DNA from: Streptomyces scabiei 87.22
GTDB lineage: Bacteria > Actinomycetota > Actinomycetes > Streptomycetales > Streptomycetaceae
Assembly: GCF_000091305.1 (NCBI RefSeq)
Contig: NC_013929.1
Coordinates: 6,634,001 to 6,698,000 of the forward strand
Length of the DNA: 64,000 nt
Direction of reading: 5' to 3'
The notes beneath the pieces were generated by a model. The model saw nothing but the letters and a program-made list of their open reading frames with translations. It did not search any database and was not told where the DNA came from. Positions 25,158-33,380 of the stretch are shown here, piece by piece (position 1 is the stretch's first letter; every line of letters starts with the position of its first letter). Position numbers and translations under genes: made by a program.

Positions 25158-27425
25158 ATGCCGGAAATAGGGTGGGGTGGTGTTCCGGGTCTTGTGGTGG
25201 CAGGCCGATATCGCCTGGTCGCCGGCATCGGCCAAGGGGGAATGGGCCGGGTCTGGCGGGCCACCGACGAGATGCTCGACAGGCGGGTCGCCGTCAAGGA
25301 AATGCGTATCGACGGTCTCGACCCGGAGGACAGCCGCACCCGGCGCGAGCGAACCCTGCGGGAGGCCAGGGCCACGGCCCGTATCGACCATCCCCATGTC
25401 GTGCGCGTCTACGACGTCGTCGACGCGGGCGACCGGCTGTGGATCGTCATGGAACTGGTCGACGGCCGCTCGCTGGAGCAGGTCGTGGCGGAGGACGGCC
25501 CCCTCGGCGTGCGGGACACCGCCCGCATCGGCCTCGAACTCGTCGACGCCCTCGGCCAGGTACACGCGCAGGGCGTCCTGCACCGCGACATCAAACCGGC
25601 CAACGTCCTCGTCAAGCGCACGGGCGCCCACCAGGCCGTCCTCACCGACTTCGGCATCGCCGCCATCCAGAACACCGAGGCCCTCACCATGGCCGGCATG
25701 CTCGTCGGCTCCCCGGACTACATGGCCCCCGAGCGGGTCTCCGGCCGGCCCCAGGGACCGCCCTCCGACCTCTGGTCCCTCGGCGCGACCCTCTGCGCCG
25801 CCCTCGGCGGCCGCTCCCCGTTCGCCCGCGCCACCACCCTCGCCACCCTCCACGCCGTCCTCTACGAGGAGCCGGAACTCCCCCCGGCCGCGGGCGCCCT
25901 CCACGACATCCTCGCCGCCCTCCTCGCCAAGCAGCCGGAGTCCCGGCCCGGCGTGCCCGAGCTCACGGAGACGCTCCGCCGCCTCGCCACGAACCCGGCA
26001 GCGGCCACACGGACGACCGAGCCGTGGCCACCGGCAGCACAGGAGCCGGCAGGTTCGGCGGGGACGGCCGGCAAGGTGGGCACGCCGGGGACAGCCGGCA
26101 CGCCGGGGACAGCCGACACGGCCGACACGGCCGACACGGCTGGGGCGGCCACCGGAACGGCAGCTCCGGGCCTCGCCGAGCCCGCGACGCGCCCCGCGTC
26201 CGGCGTCCCGCGCCCCGCGGCCGGGACGGCCGACACAGCCACCGGACCCGGGGGAGAAGGAGACCCCGGCAGAACGCCGGAGGACGGTATCGCCGCACCC
26301 GAGGGGCCGGCCCCCACGGCATCCGACCCCGTGGCCGCGGCCGGACGGCCCTCCGCAGGGCGGCCGGAGCCGGTCGCGGCGCACCCGACTCCCCTGGGCG
26401 CCGCCGCGCGCCCGTCGCCCGCCACCACCCCGGATGCCGAGGCACCGCCCCCGCCCGCCGGACCCCCGACCCCGGCGCATCCGACCCCGACGGTACGGAA
26501 CCGCCCCACCCCCGAGCCCGTACCGCACCCCCGGCCACGACAGCCCGCCCCACCCGCCCCGGACGCGGACCCGTACCCCTTCCCCACTCCCCGCCCCGAC
26601 CGCCCCACCACCCCCGTCCTGCACCGCGCCCCCGTCCCGACGCCCCACACCCCCTCCGCGCACCCGCCGACGAGCACCCCCGAACTCCCCCCGACGACCG
26701 CTCCGGCACTCCCCGACGACGCGGAACTGCCGACCCGCCCCCGTCCCGCGCCACCCGCCGCACCCCGGCCGCCCCGGCGGGACCACCGCCGCGCCGGACT
26801 CCTCGCGGCCACGGCCCTCGCCGTCACGGCGGCCGTGGCCGCGGTCGTCGTACCGGCGATGAACGACGCGTCCGGCGACAAGGGCGACGAGGACGACAAG
26901 CACGGCAGGAGCGGCAGGACATCGGCCTCGGTCTCCCCCTCCACCGAGGCGCCCGTCCCTACCCCCGCTCCCACCGTCGCCGGCACCTCGCGCCCGCCCG
27001 AACTGCCGCCCGGCGCCCGTACGGAGGCCGGAGTGTTCGCCTGGGTTCCGCCGGACGGGTTCTCGCGGGAGGTGCACGCCGGCGCGGAGGTGCACTACAC
27101 CTCGCCCGACGCCCGCCAGGAGATCGTCGGCAAGGCGTCCCTCGCGCGCGGCGACCTCCTGGAGCAGTGGCGGAAGAAGGAGAGGAGCACCGCCGAGGGG
27201 CCGGGATACGAACGGATCCGCCTGGAGGAGACCGAGTTCCGCGGCCGGCCCGCCGTGGTGTGGGAGTACACCGTGATCGCCCAGGAACTGCCCTGGCACG
27301 TGCGCTCCCTCGGCTTCGACACCGGCGGCAAGTCCTACCAGCTCACCACCTGGTACCACCCCGACATCGAGGACCGCGCCCTCCCGGTCTACGAGAAGGT
27401 CGAGAAGACCTTCACTCCCCTCTAG
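25158..27425 (+). CDS. Transmembrane Ser/Thr protein kinase
   Basis: A 755-residue eukaryotic-like (Hanks) kinase. Kinase domain about residues 15-275: glycine loop GQGGMG, catalytic Lys in VAVKEM, HRDIKPANVLV, DFGIA and APERV. Residues 280-535 are a long Pro/Ala/Thr linker with TADTADTADTAG-type repeats. One membrane helix near 547-570 (AATALAVTAAVAAVVVPA). An extracytoplasmic domain of about 150 residues ends the protein (VFAWVPPDGFSREVHAGAEV, then HVRSLGFDTGGKSYQLTTWY); it is not PASTA. ATG 25158 has GAAGGGGG eight bases upstream; ATG 25098 in the same frame is an alternative. Substrate unknown. Confidence 0.95.
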   Translation: MPEIGWGGVPGLVVAGRYRLVAGIGQGGMGRVWRATDEMLDRRVAVKEMRIDGLDPEDSRTRRERTLREARATARIDHPHVVRVYDVVDAGDRLWIVMELVDGRSLEQVVAEDGPLGVRDTARIGLELVDALGQVHAQGVLHRDIKPANVLVKRTGAHQAVLTDFGIAAIQNTEALTMAGMLVGSPDYMAPERVSGRPQGPPSDLWSLGATLCAALGGRSPFARATTLATLHAVLYEEPELPPAAGALHDILAALLAKQPESRPGVPELTETLRRLATNPAAATRTTEPWPPAAQEPAGSAGTAGKVGTPGTAGTPGTADTADTADTAGAATGTAAPGLAEPATRPASGVPRPAAGTADTATGPGGEGDPGRTPEDGIAAPEGPAPTASDPVAAAGRPSAGRPEPVAAHPTPLGAAARPSPATTPDAEAPPPPAGPPTPAHPTPTVRNRPTPEPVPHPRPRQPAPPAPDADPYPFPTPRPDRPTTPVLHRAPVPTPHTPSAHPPTSTPELPPTTAPALPDDAELPTRPRPAPPAAPRPPRRDHRRAGLLAATALAVTAAVAAVVVPAMNDASGDKGDEDDKHGRSGRTSASVSPSTEAPVPTPAPTVAGTSRPPELPPGARTEAGVFAWVPPDGFSREVHAGAEVHYTSPDARQEIVGKASLARGDLLEQWRKKERSTAEGPGYERIRLEETEFRGRPAVVWEYTVIAQELPWHVRSLGFDTGGKSYQLTTWYHPDIEDRALPVYEKVEKTFTPL

Positions 27426-27445
27426 GCCCTGTCCGGACGACGAAA

Positions 27446-27482
27446 CGGGGCCCGGCGGCGGACGAACCGCCACCGGACCCCG
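27446..27482. terminator. Bidirectional terminator hairpin
   Basis: CGGGGCCCGGCGGCGG pairs with CCGCCACCGGACCCCG (two wobble or mismatch positions) between the kinase (+) and permease (-) stops. Confidence 0.8.
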
Positions 27483-27513
27483 GCCCTGTGTCGACGGCCT
27501 CGGCCGCCCGCGC

Positions 27514-28971
27514 TCAGCGCACCGTGTCGGACACCTCGGCGCCGGCGGACTTCCGGGCACCCAGCCGCTCCTTGACGACCGCGATGCCGACGACGACGGC
27601 CGCGACCAGCAGCGACAGCAGCAGGATCTCGCGGTTGCCGTGCTCGGTGTCGGTGAGCATGTAGCCGAGGACGAAGAGGATCAGCCCGATCGTGGCCCAC
27701 GTCAGATAGGGGTACAGCCACATCTTCACGACGAGCTTCTCCGGCGACTCCCGCTCGATGATCCTGCGCATGCGCAGCTGCGAGAAGCAGATGACGAGCC
27801 ACACGAACAGGGCGACCGCGCCGGAGGAGTTGACGAGGAAGAGGAAGACACCCTCGGGGAAGAAGTAGTTGAAGATGACGGCCACGAACCCGAAGACGAC
27901 CGAGGAGAGGATGGCGGCCATCGGCACACCCCGGCCGTTCGTCCGGCCGAACGCGCGCGGCGCGTCCCCGCGCTGGCCCAGCGAGAACGCCATGCGCGAC
28001 GCGGTGTAGAGACCCGAGTTCAGGCAGGACAGCACCGAGGTCAGCACGATGAAGTTCATGATCTGGCCGGCGTGCGCGATGCCGAGGGAGTCGAGGGCGG
28101 CGACGTAGGAGCCCTTCTCCTTGATCGACGGGTCGTTCCACGGCAGCAGCGTGACCACGACGAAGATCGAGCCGAGGTAGAAGACGCCGATGCGCCAGAT
28201 GATGCTGTTGGTCGACTTGGTGACGGCCCGCTGCGGGTTCTCCGTCTCCCCGGCGGCCAGCGTGGCGATCTCGCTGCCCATGAAGGAGAAGACGACCAGC
28301 AGCACACCGATGAGGATCGCGCCCGCGCCGTGCGGCAGGAACCCGCCGTGCTCGGTCAGGTTGGACAGCCCGGCCTTGTCGGTGTCGGCGCCCGGCAGCA
28401 CGCCGAACACCGCGAGACCGCCCACCACGATGAACGCGGCGATCGCGACGACCTTGATCCCGGCGAACCAGAACTCGAACTCACCGTAGGAGCCGACGGA
28501 GACCAGGTTCGTCGCGGTCAGGACGACCATCACGATCAATGCCCAGCCCCACTGCGGCACCGCCGGTATCCAGCCCTCCAGGATCACCGCGCCCGCGGTC
28601 GCCTCGACCGCGAGCACGACGACCCAGAAGAACCAGTACAGCCAGCCGATCGAGAACCCGGCCCAGCGGCCGAGCGCGCGGTCGGCGTGGGCCGAGAACG
28701 ACCCCGACGTCGGGTTCGCTGCGGACATCTCACCGAGCATCCGCATCACCAGCACCACCATCGTGCCGACGAGCGCGTACGACAGGAGGATGCCGGGGCC
28801 GGCGGTGGCGATGCCGGAACTCGACCCGACGAACAGGCCGGCTCCGATCACACCCCCGATCGCGATCATCGACAGATGACGGTTCTTGAGACCGGCGTGC
28901 AGACCGGGGGAGGGAGGCGAGGACGAGCCAGGGGAATCCGCCTGGGGCGGCAGGGTCGGCTGCGAGGTCAT
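27514..28971 (-). CDS. Amino acid permease, APC/AAT family
   Basis: A 485-residue transporter with 12 hydrophobic segments. The first has the signature IAIGGVIGAGLFVGSS followed by GPGILLSYALVGTMVVLVMR; the consensus amphipathic region FSFMGSEIATLAAGETENP follows in the middle. This is the GabP/AnsP/ProY-type amino acid transporter pattern, importing an amino acid with protons. ATG 28971 begins a Pro/Ser-rich cytosolic tail of 25 residues. Monocistronic and divergent from rpiB. Substrate cannot be assigned from sequence alone. Confidence 0.9.
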   Translation of the reverse strand: MTSQPTLPPQADSPGSSSPPSPGLHAGLKNRHLSMIAIGGVIGAGLFVGSSSGIATAGPGILLSYALVGTMVVLVMRMLGEMSAANPTSGSFSAHADRALGRWAGFSIGWLYWFFWVVVLAVEATAGAVILEGWIPAVPQWGWALIVMVVLTATNLVSVGSYGEFEFWFAGIKVVAIAAFIVVGGLAVFGVLPGADTDKAGLSNLTEHGGFLPHGAGAILIGVLLVVFSFMGSEIATLAAGETENPQRAVTKSTNSIIWRIGVFYLGSIFVVVTLLPWNDPSIKEKGSYVAALDSLGIAHAGQIMNFIVLTSVLSCLNSGLYTASRMAFSLGQRGDAPRAFGRTNGRGVPMAAILSSVVFGFVAVIFNYFFPEGVFLFLVNSSGAVALFVWLVICFSQLRMRRIIERESPEKLVVKMWLYPYLTWATIGLILFVLGYMLTDTEHGNREILLLSLLVAAVVVGIAVVKERLGARKSAGAEVSDTVR

Positions 28972-29122
28972 GGGGGGAGGTTTCCTTTGCGCCGTGGTGG
29001 GGACTTCCGTGCGTCTGCCCAGTGACCGACCGATCGACTCTCGTCAGAGCGGGAAACGAGGGGCGACCGCGAGGGTCCGGCTGGGCCGTTGTAAAGATCG
29101 GTCCAGTGAATCGGAGGCGAAA

Positions 29123-29171
29123 GGATTCCAGAACCTTTGAATCCGGATCGTTACTTGAGGTTTACTTGAGG
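29123..29171. promoter_or_regulatory. Inverted repeat and tandem repeat in permease/rpiB divergent region
   Basis: GGATTC-N10-GAATCC at 29123-29144, then TTACTTGAGG twice in tandem at 29151-29171. Position between two divergent genes makes an operator plausible. Confidence 0.4.
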
Positions 29172-29248
29172 ATTCGTTGGGTAGCTCACGTTTCGCTGGG
29201 TCGGCACCCCGTCGTGCCATGCCGAAACACGCGTGTCACACTCGGACC

Positions 29249-29734
29249 ATGCGCGTCTACCTCGGCTCTGATCACGCCGGATACGAACTCAAGAACCACC
29301 TCGTGGAGTGGCTGAAGGCCGCCGGCCACGAGCCCGTCGACTGCGGGCCCCACATCTACGACGCCCAGGACGACTACCCGCCGTTCTGCCTCCGCGCGGC
29401 GGAGCGCACGGCCGCGGACCCCGGGTCCCTCGGCGTCGTCATCGGCGGCTCCGGCAACGGCGAACAGATCGCCGCGAACAAGGTGGCCGGCGTCCGCGCC
29501 GCCCTCGCCTGGAGTGCCGAGACCGCCGCGCTGGGCCGCGAGCACAACAACGCCAACGTCGTCGCCGTCGGCGCCCGCATGCACGCGCAGGACGACGCGA
29601 CGAAGTTCGTCGAGACCTTCCTCAACACCCCGTTCTCCGGTGACGAGCGCCACATCCGCCGCATCGACATGCTGGCGGCGTACGAGACCACGGGCGACCT
29701 GCCCCCCGTCCCGGCCCACCACCCCCAGCCGTAG
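29249..29734 (+). CDS. rpiB: Ribose-5-phosphate isomerase B
   Basis: A 161-residue sugar isomerase that interconverts ribulose-5-P and ribose-5-P in the pentose phosphate pathway. It starts MRVYLGSDHAGYELKNHLVE, the classical RpiB/LacAB N-terminus, with GGSGNGEQIAANKV and EHNNANVVAVGARM, which hold the catalytic and phosphate-binding residues (Ser/Glu in GSGNGEQ replace Cys, the actinobacterial form). ATG 29249 is the only start consistent with the family. A hairpin plus dispersed repeat follows. Downstream is the Nei-like glycosylase gene. Confidence 0.95.
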   Translation: MRVYLGSDHAGYELKNHLVEWLKAAGHEPVDCGPHIYDAQDDYPPFCLRAAERTAADPGSLGVVIGGSGNGEQIAANKVAGVRAALAWSAETAALGREHNNANVVAVGARMHAQDDATKFVETFLNTPFSGDERHIRRIDMLAAYETTGDLPPVPAHHPQP

Positions 29735-29758
29735 CGCTCCGGCGTTCGTACGGACCTG

Positions 29759-29810
29759 AGAAGCAGGGGGCGCAGCCCCCGCTTCTCAGGGGCGCGGGGA
29801 ACTGCGCGAG
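29759..29810 (+). repeat. Hairpin plus GGGGCGCGGGGAACTGCGCG repeat, copy 1
   Basis: 29759-29786 is a hairpin AGAAGC-a-GGGGGC-gca-GCCCCC-GCTTCT, followed at 29788-29810 by the dispersed repeat unit. It may end rpiB transcription. Confidence 0.75.
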
Positions 29811-29888
29811 CACCCCCCACCGGACCGGCACCCGAGAACGCGCCCCCGGCCGCCCCCACCCACCCTGCCGAACCCCCGGAGGACCCCC

Positions 29889-30713
29889 GTGCCGGAGGGG
29901 CACACCATCCACCGCCTCGCCGAGGACTGCCTGGCCCACTTCGGCGGCGACGGCCGGCCCACGCACGTCACCAGCCCCCAGGGCAAGTTCGCCGACGCCG
30001 CGGCCCTCCTCACCGGCACCCCGCTGCACACCGCCGAGGCCCACGGCAAGCACCTCTTCCTGCACTTCGGCGACCCCGACGCCGAGGAACGGGTGCACAT
30101 CCACCTGGGCCTGTTCGGCAAGGTCACCTTCGGCCCGGCCCCCGCGCCCCCGCCCACGGACACCGTCCGCCTGCGGCTGCGCGACGACACGTCGTACATG
30201 GACCTGCGCGGCCCGACGACCTGCGCCCTGATCACCGAGGCCGAGAAACGCGCCGTGCACGCCCGCCTCGGCCCCGACCCGCTCCGCGCCGACGCCGACC
30301 CGGCCCGCGCGTACGCCCGTGTCTCCCGCAGCCGTACGACCATCGCCGCGCTCCTCCTGGACCAGAAGGTGATCGCGGGCGTCGGCAACGTCTACCGCGC
30401 CGAGGTCCTCTTCCGGCACGGCATCGACCCCTACCGCGCGGGCAAGGACATCACCCCGGCGGAGTGGGACGCGATCTGGACCGACCTCGTCGGCCTCATG
30501 CGCGAGGGCGTACGGCACAACCGCATCGACACCGTCCGCCCGGAACACACGCCCGAGGCCATGGGCCGCCCGCCCCGCGTCGACGACCACGGCGGCGAGG
30601 TGTACGTGTACCGCAGGGCGGCCCTGCCCTGCCATCTCTGTGGCGGCGAGGTCCGCACCGCCGACCTCGCCGCCCGCAACCTCTTCTGGTGCCCGGCCTG
30701 CCAGCAGAGGTGA
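29889..30713 (+). CDS. Fpg/Nei-family DNA glycosylase (endonuclease VIII type)
   Basis: A 274-residue bifunctional DNA glycosylase/AP lyase for oxidised bases. Catalytic Pro2-Glu3 is followed by GH (PEGHTIHRLAEDC), the Nei rather than MutM pattern. The helix-two-turn-helix is DQKVIAGVGNVYRAEVLF, and a C-terminal zinc finger CHLCGGEVRTADLAARN then CPACQQR is present. GTG start at 29889 with GGAGGA upstream. The mature enzyme removes the initiator to expose Pro. It ends at 30713, only 11 bp before the target site of the IS630 insertion. Confidence 0.95.
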   Translation: MPEGHTIHRLAEDCLAHFGGDGRPTHVTSPQGKFADAAALLTGTPLHTAEAHGKHLFLHFGDPDAEERVHIHLGLFGKVTFGPAPAPPPTDTVRLRLRDDTSYMDLRGPTTCALITEAEKRAVHARLGPDPLRADADPARAYARVSRSRTTIAALLLDQKVIAGVGNVYRAEVLFRHGIDPYRAGKDITPAEWDAIWTDLVGLMREGVRHNRIDTVRPEHTPEAMGRPPRVDDHGGEVYVYRRAALPCHLCGGEVRTADLAARNLFWCPACQQR

Positions 30714-30723
30714 GTCCCCGGCC

Positions 30724-31809
30724 CTAGTGAGCTGGTTCGGAGATGCGTGAGCAGTAGCGGCAGATTCGGTCGAGGATCTGGTCGGCGGTCTTGGTCCATT
30801 TGAAGGGTCTGGCCTGGTCGTTCCAGACCTTGATCCAGTCCTCGAGTGCGGCCTTGAGGTCGTCGAGGGAGCAGAACACCCCGCGTTCGAGGCAGCGCCG
30901 TTCCAACTCGGCGAACCACCGCTCGACCTGATTGATCCATGACGAGTAGGTGGGCGTGAAGTGGAGGTGGAAGCGGGGATGCGTGAGCAGCCACCTGTGC
31001 ACCACCGGCGCCTTGTGGGCGGAGAGGTTGTCGCAGATCACGTGGACTGCCAGGCCGGGCTCGGTCTGGCGGTCGATCTCGTCGAGGAAGTCACGGAAGT
31101 CCACGGCCCGGTGCTGCGCGGACAGCTTCGAGATCACCTTGCCCGTCGCGGTGTTCAGGGCGGCGAACAGATCGACGGTGCCGTGCCGGACGTAGTCGAA
31201 GCTGCGCCGTTCGGGCACTCCGGGCAGCATCGGCAGGACCGGCGCGGTTCGTTCCAGGGCCTGGATCTGCGGTTTCTCGTCCACCGCGAACACCGCGGCA
31301 TTGGCCGGCGGGGCGAGGTAGAGGCCGACGACATCGCGGATCTTGTCGATCAGGAGCGGGTCCGGAGAGATCTTGAAGGTCTCGGTCCGCCATGGCTGCA
31401 GGCCGAAGGCGTGCCAGATACGCAGCACGCTCGCCGGGGAGATCCCCACGACCTTGGCCAGCTCCCGCTTCGACCAGTGCGTCCCACCCGGAGGCGTCTG
31501 CTCCAGCGTGCGCACCACCACCTCTTCGACCTGGGCATCGGTGATGGTTCGTGGCACTCCCGGGCGCGGTTCGTCGCTGAGCCCGTCCAGCCGGGCGCGC
31601 AGGAATCCCGCCCGCCACTTGGTCACGGTGCCCCGGTTGACGCCCAGCCGCGCGGCGACCGCGATATTGCTGCCGCCGTCCGCGCAGGCCAGCACGATCC
31701 GTGCCCGTAACGCCAGGCCCTGCGCGGTCGTCCGGCGCCGGGCCCATCCCTGCAACGTCCGCCGCTCGGTATCGGATAACACCAACGGCGCAAGCCTGCT
31801 GTCGCCCAT
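30724..31809 (-). CDS. IS630-family transposase
   Basis: A 361-residue DDE transposase, intact. N-terminal helix-turn-helix (AARLGVNRGTVTKWRAGFL and KRELAKVVGISPASVLR), then DDE residues in VFAVDEKPQI, VICDNLSAHK and SSWINQVERWFAELE. ATG 31809 (MGDSRLAPLVL) is preferred; an in-frame ATG at 31851 adds 14 residues. The stop TAG is CAC-TAG, with TA from the target duplication and G from host DNA, so the element borrows its stop. No frameshift or truncation. Confidence 0.93.
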   Translation of the reverse strand: MGDSRLAPLVLSDTERRTLQGWARRRTTAQGLALRARIVLACADGGSNIAVAARLGVNRGTVTKWRAGFLRARLDGLSDEPRPGVPRTITDAQVEEVVVRTLEQTPPGGTHWSKRELAKVVGISPASVLRIWHAFGLQPWRTETFKISPDPLLIDKIRDVVGLYLAPPANAAVFAVDEKPQIQALERTAPVLPMLPGVPERRSFDYVRHGTVDLFAALNTATGKVISKLSAQHRAVDFRDFLDEIDRQTEPGLAVHVICDNLSAHKAPVVHRWLLTHPRFHLHFTPTYSSWINQVERWFAELERRCLERGVFCSLDDLKAALEDWIKVWNDQARPFKWTKTADQILDRICRYCSRISEPAH

Positions 31810-31911
31810 CCCCACAGCAGACCGCAAACCACCAGCCCCGTCACCACCCAAGCCGCGATCCGAAACGGAACACGACTCAAGTGGCGACGGAAGAACTCAA
31901 AACCGGCTCAC
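30727..31911 (-). mobile_element. IS630-family insertion sequence, 1185 bp, with TA target duplication
   Basis: Imperfect terminal inverted repeats GTGAGC[T/C]GGTT[C/T][G/T]GAG (13 of 16 identical) at both ends, flanked by duplicated TA (30725-30726 and 31912-31913). The length and TA target are typical for IS630/Tc1-mariner elements. It lies between convergent fpg-like and Eis-like genes that were about 10 bp apart before insertion. Confidence 0.9.
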
Positions 31912-33155
31912 TAGAAGCCGTGCGGCAGCCAGGGCGCCGGTCCGGACGCCAGGAACCCCACGGACGCCTCCGCCAGCGCCCCCTGGCGAAGCTCCCGGAC
32001 CAGCCCCGCCCCGGCCAGCGCGGACAGGCTCACGCCGCCCAGATAGGCCGCGCCCAACTCCCGTACGTCCAGGGAGAGATCGGCGGCGTCCGCGGTGCGC
32101 TCGCAGGTCGCGCCCTTCGGGTCGCCGGTGAGCCGCCAACGCCCCTCGTTCCAGGGGCAGAAGGAGTCCTCGACCTCGAACACCACGTCCAGCGGCGCCT
32201 GGTAGGTCCGCAGGCGCAGCGCCGCGCCCACGTCCACGAGCCGCACATACAGGTCGTCGGTGAACCGCAGCGCGCAGCGCCGGATGTCCGACACCAGGTG
32301 CAGCACCGGCTCGTCGACGGGCAGCCGGTGGGCGACGACGCACGACGTCAGGTCGATGTCGAAGAGGAACCGCCACAGCGCGGCACGGGCGGCCGGGTCC
32401 AGGGCCTCCAGCGCGCTCAACTGGACGACGCCGTCCGCCCCGCGCGGCCCCCAGTCGGACTTGACCCGGAAGCGCGCGTACCCGACCACGCCGGCGCCCT
32501 CGCCGTCGGTCCGCTCGGCCACCACGCACTGCAGGGGTGAGGCACCGCTGCGGTGGCGTTCCGTGTCGAGCAGTTCCACCCGCTCCCAGCCGGGCTGCCG
32601 GGCCAGCGTCCCGGGCCGCTCCGGCACCCGCCGGGCGTACACCGCCTCGCACGCGTCGAGCACCTCGGACGGGTCGGCGTAGCGCAGCCGTACGTCGTCG
32701 GTGCCGGGCGGTACGGACAGCCGCACCCGGGCGGTGTCGATGTCGGCGGCCAGCCGGCGCGTGGCCAGGCCGTACCCGAACCGGCCGTAGATCGCCGGCT
32801 CGGACGCGGTCAGCACGGCCAGCGGCTCGCCCCAGGAACGGACGTCGTCCAACTGCCGCCGCATCATGGAGGTCAGCACCCCGCGGCGCCGGTGTGTGGC
32901 CGCGACACCGACCATCGTGACCCCGGCCGCCGGGACGGCCGAGCCGCCGGGCACGGTGAGACGGAAGTCGAACGCCCCCGCCGTACCCACGCAGCGGTCG
33001 CCCTCCCACACGCCGACGCAACGCTCGGGCACCGTGAGCGCGTCCCACAACTCGCGCTCCTCCGGCGGTTCGGGGGTGCCGCCGAAGGCGCGGATGAGGT
33101 TGTCGTACCAGGGGTCCCAGTCTTCCTTGCGCAGCGCCCGCAGCTCAGTCGTCAT
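31911..33155 (-). CDS. Eis-like GNAT N-acetyltransferase
   Basis: A 414-residue acetyltransferase of the Eis family, with two GNAT folds and a sterol-carrier-like C-terminal part. The acetyl-CoA loop is VGVAATHRRRGVLTSMM near residues 81-98. It ends PAPWLPHGF: Eis uses the C-terminal carboxylate of a final Phe as general base, and that Phe is present. The TAG stop codon uses the TA target of the adjacent IS element and a G from the IS end, so the insertion did not change the protein. Eis relatives acetylate aminoglycosides or protein lysines; the real substrate is not known. Confidence 0.9.
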   Translation of the reverse strand: MTTELRALRKEDWDPWYDNLIRAFGGTPEPPEERELWDALTVPERCVGVWEGDRCVGTAGAFDFRLTVPGGSAVPAAGVTMVGVAATHRRRGVLTSMMRRQLDDVRSWGEPLAVLTASEPAIYGRFGYGLATRRLAADIDTARVRLSVPPGTDDVRLRYADPSEVLDACEAVYARRVPERPGTLARQPGWERVELLDTERHRSGASPLQCVVAERTDGEGAGVVGYARFRVKSDWGPRGADGVVQLSALEALDPAARAALWRFLFDIDLTSCVVAHRLPVDEPVLHLVSDIRRCALRFTDDLYVRLVDVGAALRLRTYQAPLDVVFEVEDSFCPWNEGRWRLTGDPKGATCERTADAADLSLDVRELGAAYLGGVSLSALAGAGLVRELRQGALAEASVGFLASGPAPWLPHGF

Positions 33156-33380
33156 ACGCCATGCCTAGCAGCACGATCCCGTACGGGCGAACGAATTTGA
33201 CCCGCGCGTCGCCGTCGGACGTGGGATCCTTCACAGGTGCCGCACGGAGGGCGCACGGGGGCCGAACGACGCGTTCCGGTGTGAGATCTGTGTGAGATTC
33301 GTCGTGAACCGGCCCTCGGAAGGGGGACAAGTAGGACCTCCTGTGCACAGGGGCTGGTCCGATGGATAAGGTCCCGAACA

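Noticed and set aside
25038..27664. Two frames of more than 800 codons overlapping the kinase
   Set aside because: Kinase catalytic motifs lie in a different frame; the others are Arg/Pro- or Gly-rich shadows.
31343..32540. Plus-strand frames crossing the IS right end and Eis gene
   Set aside because: Cross the transposase and acetyltransferase genes on the opposite strand; no motifs.
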